Positions 1 through 7,020 of a DNA stretch of 14,718 bases are shown piece after piece (positions within the stretch are counted from its first letter, which is position 1; the number at the start of each line of letters is the position of its first letter). Position numbers and translations under genes: made by a program. The stretch spans positions 1 through 14,718 of the forward strand of contig URZP01000033.1 of the NCBI GenBank assembly GCA_900552365.1. Reading direction: 5' to 3'. This stretch comes from an uncultured Coriobacteriaceae bacterium (GTDB lineage: Bacteria > Actinomycetota > Coriobacteriia > Coriobacteriales > Eggerthellaceae). The notes beneath the pieces are model-generated. The model searched no databases, was not told where the DNA came from, and was given only the letters and a program-made list of their open reading frames with translations.

Positions 1-1340
1 ATCATATCCAATCCCGGAATAATAGCACCGATAATACCACATTCCAAGCCTGCGTGGATTACTTTCACTGCAGGCTCTACACCGAACTGCTGCTTATAAG
101 AGGCCTTCATCGCATGCAAAATCGGAGAATTAACATCAGGCTGCCAACCGGAATATCCACCAGTCATTTCCACCTTCATACCTGCCATAGAGAAACAAGA
201 CTCCAAGCTGGTAGTCAGATATTCCTTCATGCTATCACTCGAGCTGCGAGCCAGAATCTTAATGGCTGCTTTTCCTTCACCAATCGTAATAATAGCAAGA
301 TTGGAAGAAGTCTCTACCGTATCCGGAACAGTAGGAATCATACGGGTCACACCGTTCTGACAAGCAAAGATTGCATCAATCAGATTGTCCTGAATCTCTT
401 CAGGCACTTGACCCGAAGGAAGTTCCACACGTTCAGCCGTAAAGCTGATCGGTGTTTCAATTGCCGAATATTCTTCATTGAACAGATCTTCGCAGTATTT
501 CACCAAGCCCAATAGCTCTTCTTCATTTTCAGCCGGAATGGTAATAACCGCATGTGCTTCACGTGGAATAGCATTACGCATATTACCACCTTCCCAGCTA
601 GCCAAACGGGCTTCATAGCTGGCAACCGCTTCACGAACGAAACGAACCAGCAACTTATTGGCATTAGCGCGTCCTTCATTGATTTCCAATCCCGAATGTC
701 CGCCACGTAATCCTTTCAATGTAACTTTCACTGCGATATCTCCTTCTTCGGGAGCTACTTCTTTATATTCTAAAGTTGCAGTTACATCCATACCCCCGGC
801 ACAACCAATATACAATTCGCCTTCATCTTCCGAATCCAGATTCAAAAGAATCTCTCCGTTCAGTGTACCCGGTTTCAAGCCGAATGCACCATACATACCG
901 GTTTCTTCGTCTTTCGTGATAAGAGCTTCCAAAGGACCGTGTTTCAGGTCTTTTGCTTCCAACACGGCCATAATAGCAGCTACACCCAGTCCGTTGTCTG
1001 CGCCCAAAGTAGTGCCTTTTGCTTTTACCCAGTCACCGTCTATAAAAGTTTCAATCGGATCTTTTTCAAAATCGTGTACAGTATCGTTGTTCTTCTGCGG
1101 AACCATATCCATGTGCGCCTGAAGAATCACACCTTTCCGGTTTTCCATACCCGGAGTGGCAGGTTTACGGATAATCACATTACCTGCTTCGTCTACAAAA
1201 GACTCCAGCCCCAGCTCTTTTCCGAAACCTAAAAGAAATGCTGTAATCTTTTCCATGTGTCCTGACGGACGGGGAATCTGGGTCAGTGAATAAAAGTGCT
1301 TCCATACATTCTGTGGAGCTAACTGTAAGATTGTACTCAT
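1..1340 (-). CDS. pepD: Aminoacyl-histidine dipeptidase (Xaa-His dipeptidase), 3' end beyond the window
   Basis: Cytosolic M20-family zinc dipeptidase that splits Xaa-His dipeptides such as carnosine-like substrates and feeds amino acid salvage. Reading the minus strand from the ATG at 1340 gives an open frame of 446 codons to the window edge. It starts MSTILQLAPQNVWKHFY, the usual beginning of Bacteroides PepD. Metal-site motifs are visible: QAHMDMVPQK near residue 80 (His and Asp ligands), GADNGLGVAA (metal-bridging Asp) and DEETGMYGA (catalytic Glu pair). A GGHSGLEIN segment belongs to the lid/dimerisation domain. Family proteins are about 485 residues, so roughly 40 C-terminal residues are missing. 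There is no Shine-Dalgarno before the ATG, only an AT-rich stretch, which is normal in Bacteroidota. Base composition and codon use differ from everything after about 1380. The identity is firm; the host assignment to Bacteroides or a relative is inference. Confidence 0.9.
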   Translation of the reverse strand, partial: MSTILQLAPQNVWKHFYSLTQIPRPSGHMEKITAFLLGFGKELGLESFVDEAGNVIIRKPATPGMENRKGVILQAHMDMVPQKNNDTVHDFEKDPIETFIDGDWVKAKGTTLGADNGLGVAAIMAVLEAKDLKHGPLEALITKDEETGMYGAFGLKPGTLNGEILLNLDSEDEGELYIGCAGGMDVTATLEYKEVAPEEGDIAVKVTLKGLRGGHSGLEINEGRANANKLLVRFVREAVASYEARLASWEGGNMRNAIPREAHAVITIPAENEEELLGLVKYCEDLFNEEYSAIETPISFTAERVELPSGQVPEEIQDNLIDAIFACQNGVTRMIPTVPDTVETSSNLAIITIGEGKAAIKILARSSSDSMKEYLTTSLESCFSMAGMKVEMTGGYSGWQPDVNSPILHAMKASYKQQFGVEPAVKVIHAGLECGIIGAIIPGLDM

Positions 1341-1394
1341 AATTCTAAAAAGTTAGTTTGTTCTGGAATTTCCCAATTGGAGAGAAGACGAGAG
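1341..1394. other. Composition switch between Bacteroides-type and Coriobacteriia-type DNA
   Basis: This is the gap between the divergent pepD (-) and purE (+) starts. Bases 1341-1370 are AT-rich and resemble a Bacteroidota upstream region. By 1379 the sequence becomes the purine-rich leader of purE, with GGAG at 1379-1382. The breakpoint lies somewhere in 1341-1394 and cannot be fixed from this sequence alone. No insertion sequence end, integrase gene or obvious target duplication is visible here. Confidence 0.7.
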
Positions 1395-1862
1395 ATGGCT
1401 AAAGAAAACACGCCGGTTGTCGGCATTATCATGGGTTCGAAGTCCGATATGCCCACCATGGAGGCATGCATGCAGCAGCTTGACGAGTTCGGCGTTGCGT
1501 ACGAGGTGAAGGTTGCCAGCGCGCACCGCAAGCCGCTTGAGGTTCATGAGTGGGCCTCCACTGCGCATGAGCGCGGCATCAAGGTGATCATCGCTGCCGC
1601 AGGCAAGGCAGCTCATTTGGGCGGCGTCGTTGCGGCGTACACTCCCAACCCTGTTATCTGCGTTCCTATGAAGACCTCCGACTTGGGCGGCCTTGACTCT
1701 CTTCTGTCCATGGTTCAGATGCCTTCGGGCGTGCCGTGTGCCACTGTCGCTATCAACGGCGCGAAGAACGCCGCTATCCTGGCTGTTCAGATGTTGGGAA
1801 CGGGCGACGCTGCCATGCAGCAGAAGATCATCGACTTCAAGCGTCAGATGGCCGAGGATTAA
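1395..1862 (+). CDS. purE: N5-carboxyaminoimidazole ribonucleotide mutase
   Basis: Converts N5-CAIR to CAIR in de novo purine synthesis (class I PurE, normally paired with PurK), in the cytoplasm. The 155-residue product has the family's normal length of about 160. Signature segments are GSKSDMPTM near residue 14 (phosphate binding), SAHRKP near 44 (catalytic His), AGKAAHLGG near 69, and a C-terminal block with VQMPSGVPCATVAIN. The ATG at 1395 is chosen because it yields the standard N-terminus MAKENTPVVGIIMGS and has GGAG at 1379-1382 and GAGAAG at 1381-1386 upstream. A TTG at 1377 would add six residues but sits on top of the ribosome binding site. The next gene overlaps its stop by one base, which suggests translational coupling. 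No other pur gene lies in the window, because the upstream side is foreign DNA. Confidence 0.95.
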   Translation: MAKENTPVVGIIMGSKSDMPTMEACMQQLDEFGVAYEVKVASAHRKPLEVHEWASTAHERGIKVIIAAAGKAAHLGGVVAAYTPNPVICVPMKTSDLGGLDSLLSMVQMPSGVPCATVAINGAKNAAILAVQMLGTGDAAMQQKIIDFKRQMAED

Positions 1863-2035
1863 TGCAAAGCCACGCGATAGAGCAGGTTGCGGCGACCATG
1901 GCCGTGGAAAACATGCCATTATCTCGTGACTGCTACAAGAACTTAAGGAGTATGGCATCTGGTGAAAAATCTCGAGAGCAGGTTACTTGGGAGATCACCG
2001 AGAAGTACAAAAAGAAGGTCTTGGAAAACGGATAA
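1862..2035 (+). CDS. VbhA-like Fic antitoxin, small protein (orphan)
   Basis: A 57-residue basic/acidic protein with no signal or membrane segment. Residues 12-17, TMAVEN, match the (S/T)xxxE(G/N) inhibition motif by which class I Fic antitoxins push a Glu into the Fic ATP site and block AMP transfer. The rest (SMASGEKSREQ near 31-41, then an EITEKYKKK helix) follows the pattern of the antitoxin_VbhA domain, in which GE(I/L)(S/T)xEE precedes a closing helix. It begins inside the purE stop (TAATG), with GAGG at 1854-1857 as ribosome binding site, so it is probably co-translated with purE. A terminator follows at once. In known VbhA/VbhT modules the Fic toxin gene lies directly next to the antitoxin, but none is present here. 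The family call is from motif recognition; a role as a solo Fic inhibitor is inference. The alternative is an uncharacterised small protein with chance similarity. Confidence 0.72.
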   Translation: MQSHAIEQVAATMAVENMPLSRDCYKNLRSMASGEKSREQVTWEITEKYKKKVLENG

Positions 2036-2036
2036 T

Positions 2037-2057
2037 CGAAGGTCGCTTCGGTTTTTT
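2037..2057 (+). terminator. Rho-independent terminator after the VbhA-like gene
   Basis: The stem CGAAG (2037-2041) pairs with CTTCG (2046-2050) across a GTCG loop, followed by G and six T (2052-2057). The stem is short, but the T tract is good and it starts two bases after the stop codon. It probably closes the purE unit and separates it from iorAB. Confidence 0.6.
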
Positions 2058-2067
2058 GAATGACGGT

Positions 2068-2091
2068 GCGCGGGCGTTTGGGCGTCCGCGC
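2068..2091 (+). other. GC-rich hairpin in the iorA leader
   Basis: GCGCGGGCG (2068-2076) pairs with CGTCCGCGC (2083-2091), nine pairs including one G-T wobble, around a TTTGGG loop. It has no T tract, so it is not a standard terminator. It sits 31 bases before the iorA start and could be the base of the untranslated leader or a protein binding site. No clear -35/-10 pair is seen next to it. Confidence 0.4.
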
Positions 2092-2122
2092 ATTTGCTTA
2101 CAGTATTTCGAGAGAGGTGCAT

Positions 2123-4090
2123 ATGGCGAAGCAATTGCTGATGGGCAACGAGGCTTTGGCTCATGCTGCCCTTGAAGCCGGCGTCAATGTAGTCGCTGGC
2201 TATCCGGGAACCCCTTCGTCCGAGATCGTCGAGACGGTGGCGAAGCTGCATGCTGCGGGAACGGCGCATGATGTGTACGTCGAGTGGTCGACGAACGAGA
2301 AGGTCGCCCTTGAGCTTCTGGGTGGCGCCGCATATGCAGGAGCCCGCTGCTTGTTCACCTGCAAGCAGATGGGCTTGAACGTTGCCTCCGATGCGCTGAT
2401 GTGCCTGAACTACGTGGGCATTCGCGGCGGCTTGGTTCTTCTTGTTGCCGACGACCCCGGTCCCATCTCGTCGCAAACTGAGCAGGACACGCGCCGCTAT
2501 GCCGCGTTCGCTAAGGTTCCTGTTTTGGACCCTGCCACGCCTGAGCAGGCGTTCGCCATGATGCGCGAGGCGTTCGATCTGTCCGAGCGCTATTCCACTC
2601 CTGTCATTGTGCGGCCCACCACGCGCATCGACCACGCATCCGCGTTCTTCGATGTTGTCGACGAAACGTTCGCGCGTCCTCTTCCCGACGGCGGTTTTCA
2701 ACGTGATCCTAGCAAGTGGGTTATTTTCCCCCGCCGCGCGTTCGAAGCGCATGGCGAGATCGAGGATCGTCTTCCGCGCATCGCGTATGATTTCTCGATG
2801 TCCGCCGCCGCTGCTACTAGCGGGGCGCTGGGGGCATTCAACCCCGTTTACGCGAACGGTCTAGCGAAGTGCGACATCGATGCCGCAATCGCCGCAAACG
2901 ATGCCAAGATCGGCGTTGTGGCGGGTGGCGTTTCCACGGCTTACGCGCTTGAGGCGCTAAGCGTGATCGAATCGAAGGCCGCCGCAGCTGGTGTTGAGTT
3001 GCCGGCGTATCGCTTCATGCAGGTTGGCACGCCTTTCCCGTTCCCGACAGAGCGCGTTGCGGCATTCGCTCAGGGCTTGGAGCGCATACTTGTTCTCGAG
3101 GAACTCGATTACGTTATCGAAGACGAGCTGCTTCGTTTCGCTGGTCGCACGAAAGCCAGCTACGACGTCTTGGGCAAGCAGACGGGCGATACGCGTGCGC
3201 GTGGCGAGAACGACGTCGATGATATCGAAGCCCGCCTGCTGAGCTTCTTTGGTTTGAGCGAGCTTGCTGCCGATGACTCTGCGCCTGTCGATACGGTTGA
3301 TCTCCCGGTTCGTCCCCCGGTGCTGTGCCCGGGCTGCCCGCATCGTGGAAGCTTCTATGCTGTGAAGAAGGCCCTGGGCAAGACCCCGGCCGTCTATTGC
3401 GGCGATATCGGCTGCTACACCCTCGGGAATGCCAAGCCGCTTGATGCCGTCGACACCTGTCTGTGCATGGGCGCGGGCATCACCATGGCGCAGGGTTTCG
3501 CGATTGCCGACCCCGACAAGAAGGCCATTGCGTTCGTTGGTGATTCGACCTTCTTCGCGAGTGGCACCACGGGCATTTCGAACGCTGCCTACAACGGCCA
3601 CGACATCACGGTGGTCGTGCTTGATAACGCAACCACCGCCATGACCGGCGCGCAGCCCCATCCGGGCACGGGCGTTACCTTAATGGGTCCTGTGAACGAG
3701 AAGCTTTCGATTGAGGCGGTGCTTCGCGCGAACGGCTTCAAGTGCATCGTTCGTGCGAACCCGTTGGACAAGCAGGCTGCCGTCGATGCTGCGCGTGAGG
3801 CCATCGAGTTCGAGGGTCCGTCGGCCATTCTGTTCGAATCGCCGTGCATTCAGTTGGTGAAGCCTGCGGCTCCGGTGGTTATCGACCCGCTGAAGTGCAC
3901 GGGTTGCAAGGTGTGCATCACCGAGATCGGTTGCCCGGGCATCGGATTCGATACCTCAGCCGAAGGCCCGAAGAGCAAGGGTCGCGGCCAGGCGTTCGTC
4001 GATGCCGGGGCCTGCAACGGATGTGGTTTGTGCACGCAGGTTTGCCCGTTCGACGCCATCGGTGCGGTGAAGGAGGAGACCCATGCTTAA
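2123..4090 (+). CDS. iorA: Indolepyruvate:ferredoxin oxidoreductase, alpha subunit
   Basis: Large subunit of the oxygen-sensitive enzyme that decarboxylates arylpyruvates (indolepyruvate, phenylpyruvate, 4-hydroxyphenylpyruvate) to arylacetyl-CoA and passes two electrons to ferredoxin. It has 655 residues, as expected for the family. The N-terminal pyrimidine-binding region includes GYPGTPSSE near residue 26 and the conserved Glu of WSTNEK. The thiamine diphosphate domain has CPGCPHRGSFY near 402, GDIGCYTLG, GDSTFFASGTTG from 473 and LDNATTAMTG near 507. The C-terminus is a two-[4Fe-4S] ferredoxin domain with cysteines 592, 595, 598, 604 and 631, 634, 637, 641. The ATG at 2123 is chosen because AGAGAGG lies at 2111-2117 and it gives the typical MAKQLLMGNEA start. 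An upstream in-frame start at 2060 would read through the leader hairpin. The stop overlaps iorB by eight bases. Confidence 0.95.
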   Translation: MAKQLLMGNEALAHAALEAGVNVVAGYPGTPSSEIVETVAKLHAAGTAHDVYVEWSTNEKVALELLGGAAYAGARCLFTCKQMGLNVASDALMCLNYVGIRGGLVLLVADDPGPISSQTEQDTRRYAAFAKVPVLDPATPEQAFAMMREAFDLSERYSTPVIVRPTTRIDHASAFFDVVDETFARPLPDGGFQRDPSKWVIFPRRAFEAHGEIEDRLPRIAYDFSMSAAAATSGALGAFNPVYANGLAKCDIDAAIAANDAKIGVVAGGVSTAYALEALSVIESKAAAAGVELPAYRFMQVGTPFPFPTERVAAFAQGLERILVLEELDYVIEDELLRFAGRTKASYDVLGKQTGDTRARGENDVDDIEARLLSFFGLSELAADDSAPVDTVDLPVRPPVLCPGCPHRGSFYAVKKALGKTPAVYCGDIGCYTLGNAKPLDAVDTCLCMGAGITMAQGFAIADPDKKAIAFVGDSTFFASGTTGISNAAYNGHDITVVVLDNATTAMTGAQPHPGTGVTLMGPVNEKLSIEAVLRANGFKCIVRANPLDKQAAVDAAREAIEFEGPSAILFESPCIQLVKPAAPVVIDPLKCTGCKVCITEIGCPGIGFDTSAEGPKSKGRGQAFVDAGACNGCGLCTQVCPFDAIGAVKEETHA

Positions 4091-4673
4091 CATCATGCTT
4101 ACCGGCGTTGGCGGCCAGGGAACCGTTCTTGCGGCCAAGGTGCTTGCTCAGGCAGCTCAGGAAAAAGGCTGGCACGTGCGAACCGCCGAAACCATCGGCA
4201 TGGCCCAGCGCGGCGGCAGCGTTGTTTCTCACGTGCGCATGGGCAACAACGGCGAAGAAGTTCATGCGCCGCTTATTGCTCGCGGAACCGCCGATTTGGT
4301 TATCGCGTTCGAACCTGCTGAGGGCGCGCGCGTTTTGCCGTATCTGTCTTCCGATGGCTTGCTGGTAACGGCGACGACGGGTGTTCAGCCGGTCACGGCC
4401 GCATTGAGCGACGATCCGTATCGGGCCGAGCAGGTGCTTGCATGGCTGCGTGGACGTTTTGCCGGCCAGCCTGAAAAGCTGGTCGAGGTTGATGACGCCG
4501 CCATTCTTGAAAAGATTGGCAACCGTAAAGCCCTTAACACCGTGTTGCTTGCGAAGGCGCTGTCGGTGGGACATATCCCGTTGGATCTTGACGACTTGAA
4601 GTCTGCGATCGAGGTTTGCGTGAAACCGCGATTCGTGGAATTGAACCTGAAAGCAATTGAAGCCGCCCAATAG
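4083..4673 (+). CDS. iorB: Indolepyruvate:ferredoxin oxidoreductase, beta subunit
   Basis: Small gamma-type subunit that completes the IorAB enzyme. It is a member of the pyruvate/ketoisovalerate oxidoreductase gamma domain family and needs no cofactor motif of its own. Its 196 residues match the family. The start MLNIMLTGVGGQGT carries the GVGGQG turn (residues 8-13), followed by ETIGMAQRGGSVVSHVR, the most conserved stretch of IorB. It overlaps iorA by eight bases and has a strong AGGAGGAG at 4071-4078 inside iorA, so the two subunits are likely coupled for equal synthesis. The terminator hairpin begins inside the last codons of this gene. Proximity to a phenylacetate-CoA ligase supports arylpyruvate as the substrate class. 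Which aryl side chain is preferred cannot be read from the sequence. Confidence 0.95.
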   Translation: MLNIMLTGVGGQGTVLAAKVLAQAAQEKGWHVRTAETIGMAQRGGSVVSHVRMGNNGEEVHAPLIARGTADLVIAFEPAEGARVLPYLSSDGLLVTATTGVQPVTAALSDDPYRAEQVLAWLRGRFAGQPEKLVEVDDAAILEKIGNRKALNTVLLAKALSVGHIPLDLDDLKSAIEVCVKPRFVELNLKAIEAAQ

Positions 4674-4690
4674 GGCGGCTTCAATCTTTT
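4657..4690 (+). terminator. Terminator overlapping the end of iorB
   Basis: A perfect 12-bp stem (4657-4668 with 4673-4684) encloses a four-base loop that contains part of the stop codon, followed by TCTTTT at 4685-4690. On the minus strand the same stem is followed by TTGCTTTC, so it may also stop transcription coming from the convergent ligase gene. Confidence 0.75.
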
Positions 4691-4713
4691 GCGCTTGGTT
4701 AGGTGGCTGCGGA

Positions 4714-4836
4714 GCTCGGCCGCCCGCGCCTGCGGCCTAAGCCCTTGGGCTGCGCGGCTCGCTCGTTCCAAGGAACTCGCTTGGTCGATCCTGCGGCTCT
4801 CGCCGCGCTTCCGCGGAAGCGCGCTCGGCCGCGGCC
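4714..4836. repeat. Hairpin-rich spacer flanked by a 10-bp direct repeat
   Basis: GCTCGGCCGC occurs at 4714-4723 and again at 4823-4832. Between and around the copies lie four compact inverted repeats: GGCCGC/GCGGCC (4718-4737), AGCCC/GGGCT (4740-4751), GTTCC/GGAAC (4765-4776) and a perfect 20-bp palindrome at 4804-4823. GGCCGCGGCC at 4827-4836 touches the ligase stop codon. The layout resembles a REP/BIME-type intergenic element or a terminator cluster between convergent genes. No second copy exists in this window, so repetition in the genome is unproven. Confidence 0.5.
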
Positions 4837-6071
4837 TAGTCGTACCTCTCGTCGATGACGCGTTTGGATTTCTTCTCGGAGCGAGGCAAAAGGCCGATCT
4901 CAACAACCTTCACCAGCGGGGTGAAGCCGACCTTGCTCTTGACCTCGTTTGCTATGCGTTCGGCCGTCTTCAAGAAGTCGTGTGTACCGTCGGTTTCGAC
5001 GTAGATGCGCATGGTATCGCGGCCGGCAACATGCGAGATGCGGATTTGATACTCGCTGGAAAGCTCAGGGAACATGCCAAGCACCTCTTCGATCTGGCGC
5101 GGGAACACGTTCACGCCCTTGATCTTCATCATGTCGTCGGTGCGGCCCTGAATGACGTCCAAGCGCGGGAACTTGGAGCCGCAGGGGCATTCGCCCGGAA
5201 TGATGCGAGATAGGTCGTGCGTGCGGAAACGGATAAGCGGCGCGCCTTCCTTGACCAGCGTGGTGATGCAGATCTCGCCCCATTCGCCGTCGGGGACGGG
5301 CTTGAGTGTTTCGGGATCGAGGATCTCGATGTAAATGTAATCGTCCCAATAATGCATGCCCTGATCGTAATCGCAGCTAATGCCGATGCCGGGGCCGTAC
5401 ACTTCGGTCAGGCCGTAGATGTCGTAAATCTGAATGCCCAGTTCATTCTTGATGCGCTCGCGCATCTTCTGGCTCCAACGCTCGGAACCGATGATGCCCT
5501 TCTTCAAGGCGATCTGGTCGCGGATGCCGCGGGCTTGGATTTCCTCGGCCAAAAGTAAGGCGTACGAAGAGGTTGCAGTCAGGACGGTGGTTTGCATATC
5601 GCGCATGAACTGCAGTTGCTTTTCGGTGTTGCCCGGACCCATGGGGACGGTCATCGCGCCAATGCGCTCGGCGCCCGCCTGGAAGCCGATGCCTGCGGTC
5701 CACAAACCGTAGCCTGGGGTGATCTGGATACGGTCCTTGTTGGTGACGCCCGCCATTTCGTAGCAGCGCGCGAACAGAGTTGCCCAGTCGTCAACGTCCT
5801 TCTGGGTGTAGGGGATGATGACGGGCGTGCCCGTGGTGCCCGAGCTGGAATGGATGCGGACGATCTCTTCTTCGGGGACGGCGGCAAGTCCCAGGGGGTA
5901 AGCCTCGCGAAGATCGGACTTCTCGGTGAAGGGGATGTTCTCGAAGTCTTCCTGAGTCTGGACGGTTGCGGGATCGAAATCGGCGTACTTCTCGGCATAG
6001 AAAGCCGAACGCTCTTTAAGGTTGGAAAGCTGTTTCTTCAGCAGGTCGAACTGCATTTCGTTGAGTTGCAT
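4836..6071 (-). CDS. paaK: Phenylacetate-CoA ligase family adenylate-forming enzyme
   Basis: Interconverts an arylacetate plus CoA plus ATP with arylacetyl-CoA, AMP and diphosphate, via an acyl-adenylate, in the cytoplasm. The 411-residue length is slightly under the usual 430 or so. Motifs in order: the phosphate loop SSSGTTGTP (75-83), the adenine/Mg motif YGLTEVYGPG (219-228), GRTDDMMKIKGVNVFP (309-324, hinge) and PRSEKKSKRV (396-405), which holds the C-terminal lysine. A CPCG pair at 295-298 is common in PaaK. The start at 6071 has AGGA five bases upstream. Met6 is an alternative. The gene converges on iorAB, whose product makes arylacetyl-CoA, so it may release arylacetate with energy capture or activate external arylacetate. 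The direction is not decidable here. Exact aryl specificity is unknown. The symbol is by family, not proven orthology. Confidence 0.88.
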   Translation of the reverse strand: MQLNEMQFDLLKKQLSNLKERSAFYAEKYADFDPATVQTQEDFENIPFTEKSDLREAYPLGLAAVPEEEIVRIHSSSGTTGTPVIIPYTQKDVDDWATLFARCYEMAGVTNKDRIQITPGYGLWTAGIGFQAGAERIGAMTVPMGPGNTEKQLQFMRDMQTTVLTATSSYALLLAEEIQARGIRDQIALKKGIIGSERWSQKMRERIKNELGIQIYDIYGLTEVYGPGIGISCDYDQGMHYWDDYIYIEILDPETLKPVPDGEWGEICITTLVKEGAPLIRFRTHDLSRIIPGECPCGSKFPRLDVIQGRTDDMMKIKGVNVFPRQIEEVLGMFPELSSEYQIRISHVAGRDTMRIYVETDGTHDFLKTAERIANEVKSKVGFTPLVKVVEIGLLPRSEKKSKRVIDERYD

Positions 6072-6183
6072 GACAATCCTGTTCCCTCATTGTTCGATTG
6101 TTGTTGGTTTCGCGTTGGCGTGTGTTTGACCCTGGTTAGATAGGTGTTGCACCCGTGTTTGGGTACACGTCGGCTGCACGCTG

Positions 6184-7020
6184 TTATGCGTGGACGATGT
6201 TCTCCAGCGGCAAGTCGTGTTGATCAACGGGAATGGCGTCAACCTGCTGTTCGTCGAAGGCTGCACCGATGATGACGGTGTCCTTGTTCAGTTTTGGCAG
6301 GTAGCGGTCGTAATTCCCGCCGCCGTAACCCAAGCGCCTGTTCTGGTCGTCGAATGCGACGAGCGGAACGACGATGGCTGTGATCTGGTCGGGAAGGATA
6401 TGCGGGAATCCCGCCGATTCAAGCTCTTCAACCGTGTAGACGCGAAGTTGATGAGAGAGGAACGAATCGACAAGTGCTTTCAGCTGAGCCCACGTAACCT
6501 CGAAGAACTCCATGCGCTTATCGCTGGGGTTCTCGGGGTCGCGCACCATGGCGGGGAAGCAGACGCGCCATTCGTGCGCGAATGCCCCGTGTGCCAACTC
6601 GCTTAGATCTACCTCGCTTTTCATGGAGGAGTACAGTGCGAGAACGGGCTTCTCGTCTTCGGGGCGCGTGGACTGAGGTTCGAACATCCATTCCTGGCCG
6701 GCATTGCACGCAAGCGGCTGGTCGTCCGTGTTCGAGGATGCGGCCTCGGTGCCGATGCCAGAGCTTTGCCATCGCTTGGCTTCTTCTGGCGGGTTGTAAG
6801 GGCGCATGAACGGAAGCTCGGGCGTCGGAATGGACGTCGGGGAAGACATCACCTCGTCGGTGAGGATGTCCGGGAGCTTATCGCGCAAAAGCTCGCCGAT
6901 GCGTTCGCAGACGATCGCGCTGCGTTCGAGGCGATCGACAAACGAAATGGCATCGCGCTTTTGCAGTGCGATCTCGCGGATGTGCTGCTTGGCAGCTTGG
7001 ATGTCTTCTGAGCGATTCAT
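6184..7020 (-). CDS. 5-formyltetrahydrofolate cyclo-ligase with long internal insertion
   Basis: Converts 5-formyl-THF to 5,10-methenyl-THF using ATP and so returns folinate to the one-carbon pool (MTHFS/YgfA family). The N-terminal AAKQHIREIALQKRDAIS gives the family's Lys/Arg nucleotide-site pattern. VLALYSSMKSEVDL (126-139) is the substrate-site strand. VPLVAFDDQNRRLGYGGGNY (218-237), continuing into DRYL, is the family signature. At 278 residues it is about 85 longer than usual. The extra length lies mainly at residues 50-124, a Pro/Ser/Thr/Glu-rich, probably flexible segment placed between the first helices and the first strand. An in-frame TAG at 7032-7030 fixes the ATG at 7020 as the earliest start, yet no Shine-Dalgarno precedes it. 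The ligase gene follows 112 bases downstream on the same strand; co-transcription is possible but not shown. Confidence 0.88.
   Translation of the reverse strand: MNRSEDIQAAKQHIREIALQKRDAISFVDRLERSAIVCERIGELLRDKLPDILTDEVMSSPTSIPTPELPFMRPYNPPEEAKRWQSSGIGTEAASSNTDDQPLACNAGQEWMFEPQSTRPEDEKPVLALYSSMKSEVDLSELAHGAFAHEWRVCFPAMVRDPENPSDKRMEFFEVTWAQLKALVDSFLSHQLRVYTVEELESAGFPHILPDQITAIVVPLVAFDDQNRRLGYGGGNYDRYLPKLNKDTVIIGAAFDEQQVDAIPVDQHDLPLENIVHA

Noticed and set aside
54..515. Plus-strand frames at 54-515, 658-1122 and 939-1232
   Set aside because: They lie opposite the continuous pepD frame on the minus strand and show no protein pattern.
1377..1394. TTG at 1377 as purE start
   Set aside because: It overlaps the GGAG ribosome site and adds residues not seen in PurE proteins; ATG 1395 gives the standard N-terminus.
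2957..3661. Minus-strand frame of 234 residues opposite iorA, and a similar one at 1943-2752
   Set aside because: Arg/His/Gly-rich antisense translations with no family match. iorA is certain on the plus strand.
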